The notes under the pieces were generated by a model that saw only the letters and a program-made list of their open reading frames with translations, searched no databases and had not been told where the DNA came from. DNA of 64,000 nucleotides, from assembly GCA_965199945.1 (NCBI GenBank), contig OZ241354.1, positions 1,550,001 to 1,614,000 of the forward strand. The letters are read 5' to 3'. The first letter of the stretch is position 1. Each line of letters starts with the position of its first letter. The stretch is from VXYL01 sp965199945. Lineage in GTDB: Bacteria; Pseudomonadota; Gammaproteobacteria; Pseudomonadales; Azotimanducaceae. Made by a program: the position numbers and the translations under genes. Positions 59,823 through 64,000 of this stretch are shown piece after piece.

Positions 59823-60473
59823 ATGACCTTGGACATCGAGACGTGCGACGAGCTGCTCTGCACCACCAGGGCGGTCCGCAAGCGGCTGGACCTCGCGCGA
59901 CCGGTCGAGCGCAAGGTGGTCGAGGAGTGCCTGCAAGTCGCCGTGCAGGCACCCACCGGCTCCAACAGCCAGAACTGGCGCTGGGTGGTGGTGGACGACG
60001 CGGAGAAGCGCAAGGCCCTCGCGGACCTCTATCGGCGCGCCGGCGAACCCTATCTCACCTCGGCTGGCGAGGCGGCGAAGAGCGCTGGCAACGCGCAGAC
60101 GAGCCGCGTGTTCAGCTCGGCGCTGTACTTGCTTGAGCACCTGCACGAAGTGCCCGTTCACGTCGTGCCCTGCCTGAAGGGGCGGCCGCCCGAAGGCGCT
60201 GGCGTGCCGGCGCTCGGCGGCTACTACGCTTCCATCTATCCCGCCGTGTGGAGCTTTCAACTGGCGCTGCGCGCGCGGGGCCTGGGTTCCTGCTTGACGA
60301 CGCTGCACCTTGGCTTCGAGAAGGAAGCGGCGGCGATTCTCGGCCTGCCGGAGGACGTCGTGCAGACGGCGCTGCTGCCGGTGGCCTACACCATCGGCAC
60401 GGACTTCAAGCGCGCCGCGCGACCGCCGGTGTCGGGCATCACGCACTGGAACGCTTGGCACGGCGACGACTGA
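59823..60473 (+). CDS. Nitroreductase family protein
   Basis: 216 residues with GGAGG ahead of the ATG at 59823. FMN-binding marks are TTRAVRKRLDLARP, VAVQAPTGSNSQNWRWVVVD, AGEPYLTSAGEAAK, PAVWSFQLALRARGLGSCLT and LPVAYTIGTDFKRAAR. The family reduces nitro groups, quinones or enones with NAD(P)H and also includes flavin destructases. The amidase gene starts about 40 bp downstream and may be in the same operon. Confidence 0.9.
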   Translation: MTLDIETCDELLCTTRAVRKRLDLARPVERKVVEECLQVAVQAPTGSNSQNWRWVVVDDAEKRKALADLYRRAGEPYLTSAGEAAKSAGNAQTSRVFSSALYLLEHLHEVPVHVVPCLKGRPPEGAGVPALGGYYASIYPAVWSFQLALRARGLGSCLTTLHLGFEKEAAAILGLPEDVVQTALLPVAYTIGTDFKRAARPPVSGITHWNAWHGDD

Positions 60474-60510
60474 ACAGACAGCGGCTCCGCACGTCGTTGG
60501 CGGCTTGGAC

Positions 60511-61917
60511 GTGAGCGATCCCTGCTTCCTCTCCGCCACCGAGTTGCGGGGGCTGATCGATGCCAGGCGGATCGGCTGCCGCGAGGTACTCGACGCCCAC
60601 ATTGCCCGCATCGAAGTCGTCAATCCGGCGCTGAACGCCATCGTCACCGAGACTTTCGAGGCGGCCCAGGCGCGCGCGAACGAGCTCGACAACGCACCAC
60701 GCGGCGGCGTCTCAAACGCGGGCGCGCTCGCGGGGCTGCCCATCGCCCACAAGGATCTCGTCGCCACCAAGGGCATCCGCACCACCTACGGTTCGCCGCT
60801 CTACGCCGATCATGTTCCGGCGAGCGACGACCTGATCGTCGAACGCATGAGGCGCGCTGGCGCCGTGACCATCGGCAAGACCAACACGCCGGAGTTCGGC
60901 GCTGGCTCGCACACCTTCAACCGCGTCTTCGGCGCAACGCGCAATCCCTACCATCTGGGCAAGACCTGCGGCGGCAGCAGTGGCGGCGCGGCGGTTGCCC
61001 TAGCGGCGCACATGGCGCCGATCGCGGACGGCAGCGACACCGGCGGCTCGCTGCGCAATCCGGCGGCGTTCTGCAACGTGGTCGGCTTCCGGCCGTCGCC
61101 GGGGCGCGTGCCGTTGTGGCCCGGCAATCCGTGGTCGGACCTCTCCACCGCCGGGCCGATGGCGCGCAACGTAGACGACGCGGCGCTGTTGTTCTCGGTT
61201 CTCGCTGGCCCCGACCCGCGCATTCCGCACTGCCTGCCGAAGCTAGCGCCGTTCCTTCCCCTTGAACCCGTCGACGTCGCCGGGCTGCGCATCGCCGTCA
61301 CCGAGGACTTCGGGCTGCCGGTGCAGCGTCCGATCCGCGACGCCATCGGCGCACTGCGGCAGACCTTGGCCGATGCCGGCGCAACCATCGTCGATGCCGC
61401 GCCGGACTTGCGCGACGCCAGACGCATCTTCCACATCCTGCGCGCCGACGGCTTCAGGCGGCGCTTCGGCGCGTTCACGGCTGCGCAGCGTTCGGAACTG
61501 AAGGAGACGATCATCTGGAACCTCGACGCCGGACTCGAACTCACGATCGCCGACCACGATTGGGCGGTCACGGCCCGCACGGCGCTCGCGGCGCGCATCG
61601 GCGCGTTCTTCCAAGAGGTGGATTTGCTGATCGGCCCCACCACGCAAGTGCTGCCCTTCGACATCGACACGGACTGGGTGCGGGAAATCGACGGCCAGCC
61701 GATGGCGACCTACATCGAGTGGATGGAGAGTTGCAGCTTGATTACGGTCACCTGCTGCCCGGCGCTGTCGCTGCCAGCTGGATTCGCGGACGGACTGCCA
61801 GTGGGTGCGCAGATCGTCGCGCCGCTGCGCGAAGACGTCTTTCTGCTGCGGGCGGCCAAGGGCGTCGAGGAGATCGTCCGCGTCGCCAACCCAGCGCCAC
61901 CGCCGCTGGCCGTCTGA
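60511..61917 (+). CDS. Amidase signature family hydrolase
   Basis: 468 residues from a GTG at 60511 (a TTG at 60505 is an alternative). The Ser-cisSer-Lys triad is complete: Lys in LPIAHKDLVATKG (about residue 80), GKTCGGSSGGAAVALAA (cis-Ser, about 153-158) and PIADGSDTGGSLRNPA (nucleophile Ser, about 179). LPVGAQIVAP near the end is also typical. Family members hydrolyse amides, including aryl amides and Glu-tRNA amidation when in GatA; GatB and GatC are absent, so this is a catabolic amidase. Substrate unknown. Confidence 0.92.
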   Translation: MSDPCFLSATELRGLIDARRIGCREVLDAHIARIEVVNPALNAIVTETFEAAQARANELDNAPRGGVSNAGALAGLPIAHKDLVATKGIRTTYGSPLYADHVPASDDLIVERMRRAGAVTIGKTNTPEFGAGSHTFNRVFGATRNPYHLGKTCGGSSGGAAVALAAHMAPIADGSDTGGSLRNPAAFCNVVGFRPSPGRVPLWPGNPWSDLSTAGPMARNVDDAALLFSVLAGPDPRIPHCLPKLAPFLPLEPVDVAGLRIAVTEDFGLPVQRPIRDAIGALRQTLADAGATIVDAAPDLRDARRIFHILRADGFRRRFGAFTAAQRSELKETIIWNLDAGLELTIADHDWAVTARTALAARIGAFFQEVDLLIGPTTQVLPFDIDTDWVREIDGQPMATYIEWMESCSLITVTCCPALSLPAGFADGLPVGAQIVAPLREDVFLLRAAKGVEEIVRVANPAPPPLAV

Positions 61918-61930
61918 GGACCGGACTGCC

Positions 61931-62299
61931 CTACAGAAACCGCGCCGCGCCGACCAGCACCCACGTCACGACGACGACCAGCAAGCTGACGAACACCGCC
62001 GCCGAGGCCATGTCCTTGGCTCGGCCAGCAAGCGGATGGCGTTCGCGGCCAACGCGGTCCACCGCCGCTTCCACCGCCGAGTTCAACAGCTCGACCACCA
62101 GCACCAAGGCGACGGTGGCGATCAGGAGCGCCGACTGGGCGAGCGTCGCGCCGACGAAGAACGCCGCGGGAACCAGCACCGCGGCGCACACGCACTCCTG
62201 CCTGAACGCCGCCTCGGCGCGCCATGCCGCGCGCAGCCCGCGCAGCGAGTCGCCGGCGGCGCGCGCAAGCCGCGCCAGGCCCGTGGCGGCGGGTTTCAC
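61931..62299 (-). CDS. dgkA: Diacylglycerol kinase
   Basis: 122 residues from a GTG at 62299, seven bases after the CDF transporter stop. Standard DgkA length, with three membrane helices: LRAAWRAEAAFRQECVCAAV, LIATVALVLVVELLNSAVEAAVDRVG (catalytic Glu and the E-x-x-N-x-A-x-E motif) and KDMASAAVFVSLLVVVVTWV. It phosphorylates diacylglycerol released by periplasmic glucan or lipopolysaccharide modification. The longer frame to 62434 lies within the transporter gene and is not real. Confidence 0.93.
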   Translation of the reverse strand: MKPAATGLARLARAAGDSLRGLRAAWRAEAAFRQECVCAAVLVPAAFFVGATLAQSALLIATVALVLVVELLNSAVEAAVDRVGRERHPLAGRAKDMASAAVFVSLLVVVVTWVLVGAARFL

Positions 62300-62306
62300 C
62301 GTGCCG

Positions 62307-63158
62307 TCAGGACGCCTTCGGCGGATTGCACTTGAGGTCCGGGCAGTCGCCGCGTTCCACTTGCACGGTCGAGTGCTCGATGCCGAAGGTCTCTTGCAGC
62401 ACGGCCTTGATGCGCCCGACCACGGATTCCGCATCGACGGCTTCGGCGACGGTCGCGTGCAGCGTGAGCAACGGCCGTTCCGGCGTGAGTTCCCAGGCGT
62501 GGAGGTGGTGGACCTCCAGCACGCCGGCGACTTGCGCGGTCAACGTCGCGCGCACGGCGTCGATGTCGATGCCCGGCGGCGCCGCTTCGAGCAGCGTGGA
62601 TGCCGATGCCTTCAAGACCCGCCAAGCGCCGTGGGCGAGAATCGCCACCACCAGCAACGCCAGGATGGGATCGGCCAAGCGCCAATCGAACCACAGCGCG
62701 GCGAGCGCCGCGGCGATGGCCGCCACCGAGCCGAGCAGGTCGCCGAGCACGTGCAGCGCGGCGCTGCGCACGTTGAGGTTCGCCGAACCATGCAGCATGG
62801 AGAACGCGACGAGATTCACGCACAAGCCGACGGCGGCGATTCCAAGCACCGGCAGCGGCAGCATCGCTTGCGGCGAACGCAGACGCCCTGCCGCCTCGAT
62901 CAGAATCCACGCGCACAGCGCGAGCAGGGCCACCGCGTTGAGGAATGCCGCGAGCACTTGGAAGCGATGGTAGCCGTAGGTCAGGCGACCCGTCTGTCGC
63001 CGCTCCGACAGGCGCATGGCGTACCAGGACATGCCGAGCGCCGCCGCGTCGAGAAACATGTGCCCGGCATCCGCGGCAAGGGTGAGCGAGTTGCCGATCC
63101 ATGCGCCGGCGACCTCGACCAGCGCGAAGCCGGCGACCAGCCAAAACGCCATTCCCAA
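62307..63158 (-). CDS. Cation diffusion facilitator (zinc/divalent metal exporter)
   Basis: About 283 residues. CDF marks are ALVEVAGAWIGNSLTLAADAGHMFLDA (the N/H-x3-D metal site on helix 2), LTYGYHRFQVLAAFLNAV and AALHVLGDLLGSVAAI (helix 5 H-x3-D). The cytoplasmic domain LEVHHLHAWELTPERPLLTLHATV closes with a Cys-bearing tail. The start is unclear: a TTG at 63158 or ATG at 63152 begins at helix 1, yet the same frame stays open upstream and reads HAHRAPKASPTKEERDRRA, which looks like a genuine CDF N-terminus, with no ordinary start codon. Exports Zn, Co or similar ions by proton antiport. Confidence 0.9.
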   Translation of the reverse strand: MGMAFWLVAGFALVEVAGAWIGNSLTLAADAGHMFLDAAALGMSWYAMRLSERRQTGRLTYGYHRFQVLAAFLNAVALLALCAWILIEAAGRLRSPQAMLPLPVLGIAAVGLCVNLVAFSMLHGSANLNVRSAALHVLGDLLGSVAAIAAALAALWFDWRLADPILALLVVAILAHGAWRVLKASASTLLEAAPPGIDIDAVRATLTAQVAGVLEVHHLHAWELTPERPLLTLHATVAEAVDAESVVGRIKAVLQETFGIEHSTVQVERGDCPDLKCNPPKAS

Positions 63159-63420
63159 GGCGCGTCGATCGCGCTCTTCCTTCGTCGGCGACGCCTTTGG
63201 CGCACGGTGGGCGTGAACAGGGGTGTCGATGAACTGGCCTCCGCTGGTTCGCCGTCGCGCATGGCGTCGCTCGTTCGAGTGCGCCGGCCACGGTTTCCGC
63301 GCCGAGAACGGAGTATATAGGCGGTGCGCTGTTTGCCGGCGCGAGTCACCGGCGGCACCGGCTAGCCCGTCCCACTGAGAACGCGCTTAGACTGGAACAG
63401 CCTCAAGCCGCTGCCCGCCC

Positions 63421-64000
63421 ATGCCGACCATCGAGCAACCGCTGTCGCGCTGCTTCTACGAACGCGACCCCCGCCAAGTCGCGCCGGACCTGCTCGGCGC
63501 CCTCCTCGTCCACGGCGAATGCGTTGGCCGCATCGTCGAGACGGAAGCCTATCTGGCGCGCGGCGACCCGGCGGCCCATGCCTTCCGCGGGCACACGCCG
63601 CGCACCGAGGTGTTGTTCGGGCCGCCCGGCCACGCCTACGTCTACCGCACGCGGCAGCACCACTGCCTGAACGTGGCGGTGCAGGAGGTGGGCGTGCCCG
63701 GCTGCGTGCTCATTCGCGCCGTCGAAGCGGTTGCTGGCGAAGCGCTCATGCGGCGTCGCCGCGGGCCGTCCGCGGCGCGGCTTGCCGCCGGGCCGGGCAA
63801 CTTGTGCAAGGCGCTGGGCATCGACATGCGCCACTACGGCGCCGACCTCTGCGACGAGCTGGCGGCGCTGCGCATCGTTCCCGGCGGCACTTCGGCGCGA
63901 ACGATCTCCCGCAGCCAGCGCGTCGGCGTGACCAAGGCGAAGGATCGGCTGCTGCGCTACACCCTGAGCGTACGACCCGCAGGCTCGCGCAACCCTCCGC
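63421..64000 (+). CDS. DNA-3-methyladenine glycosylase, AAG/MPG family (3' end cut by window edge)
   Basis: 193 codons from the ATG at 63421, open to the right edge with no stop. AAG-family marks are RQVAPDLLGALLV, RIVETEAYLARGDPAAHAFRG (catalytic Glu), TPRTEVLFGPPGHAYVYRTRQHHCLNV, LIRAVEAV and AAGPGNLCKALGIDM. The usual length is about 190-200 residues, so only a few codons should be missing. It excises alkylated and deaminated purines. It is transcribed away from the CDF gene across a 260-bp gap that contains a TATATA stretch near 63311. Confidence 0.92.
   Translation, partial: MPTIEQPLSRCFYERDPRQVAPDLLGALLVHGECVGRIVETEAYLARGDPAAHAFRGHTPRTEVLFGPPGHAYVYRTRQHHCLNVAVQEVGVPGCVLIRAVEAVAGEALMRRRRGPSAARLAAGPGNLCKALGIDMRHYGADLCDELAALRIVPGGTSARTISRSQRVGVTKAKDRLLRYTLSVRPAGSRNPP

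Overview
The window is GC-rich bacterial DNA (roughly two-thirds G+C by eye) with tightly packed genes, CCA-encoded tRNAs, frequent GTG and TTG starts, and Gram-negative features such as lipoprotein signals, HupE, diacylglycerol kinase, a PspB-like protein and HI0074-type HEPN proteins. This fits a proteobacterium. PhyH dioxygenases, LLM oxidoreductases, glutathione transferases and a single-chain biotin-dependent carboxylase recall uncultured marine or symbiont lineages, but I cannot place it more precisely.

Layout. 1-2.0 kb: an insertion-sequence transposase cut by the left edge and two tandem copies of a coiled-coil/TM gene. 1.9-7.7 kb: tRNA-Ser, an FkbM methyltransferase, a phosphopantetheinyl transferase, glyoxalase II, a PhyH oxygenase, tRNA-Leu, a 45-bp palindromic repeat cluster, a glutathione transferase and an enolase-superfamily enzyme. 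7.7-12.6 kb: a minus-strand copper/respiration group (cytochrome c'-like lipoprotein, HupE, membrane anchor protein, oxidase subunit III, CopA ATPase). 12.6-16.7 kb: a PspB-like protein, then a five-gene minus-strand operon of secreted and membrane proteins of unknown function. 16.7-20.8 kb: a repair pair, an XPD/DinG-like helicase and a FAN1-like VRR-NUC nuclease, with a palindrome upstream. 21-25 kb: a membrane hydrolase, an LLM oxidoreductase, a YfcG-like glutathione transferase and an alkylhydroperoxidase-related gene read through an in-frame UGA, a predicted selenoprotein.

24.9-42.3 kb is a defence island. A type I restriction-modification operon runs hsdM to hsdR, but about 4.5 kb of accessory genes lie between hsdM and hsdS: an AAA ATPase with a TOPRIM-like partner, a DUF6978-like/DUF1828-like pair and two HEPN proteins, one with a degraded active site. 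The specificity subunit itself is fused at its N-terminus to a minimal nucleotidyltransferase (MNT antitoxin) domain, directly downstream of the catalytically intact HEPN gene. A nucleotidyltransferase pair precedes hsdM. A PIN/RHH toxin-antitoxin pair and a large SNF2 helicase follow hsdR.

42.5-51.5 kb returns to metabolism: a MaoC-like dehydratase, an esterase, small membrane proteins, exonuclease III, a fused BC-BCCP-CT acyl-CoA carboxylase and a Uma2-type nuclease. 51.6-58.6 kb is a lower-GC minus-strand block that looks acquired: a membrane protein plus a divergent tubulin/FtsZ-like GTPase, then a secreted zinc metalloprotease overlapping a large leucine-rich-repeat protein. A run of 16 G residues lies upstream of this block. 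58.9-64 kb: ribosomal protein bTHX, an AlkD-like repair protein, a nitroreductase, an amidase, DgkA, a cation diffusion facilitator and a 3-methyladenine glycosylase cut by the right edge.

The strongest candidates for new biology are the MNT-HsdS fusion with its paired HEPN gene inside the type I operon, the CxxU selenoprotein, and the tubulin-like/membrane-protein pair.
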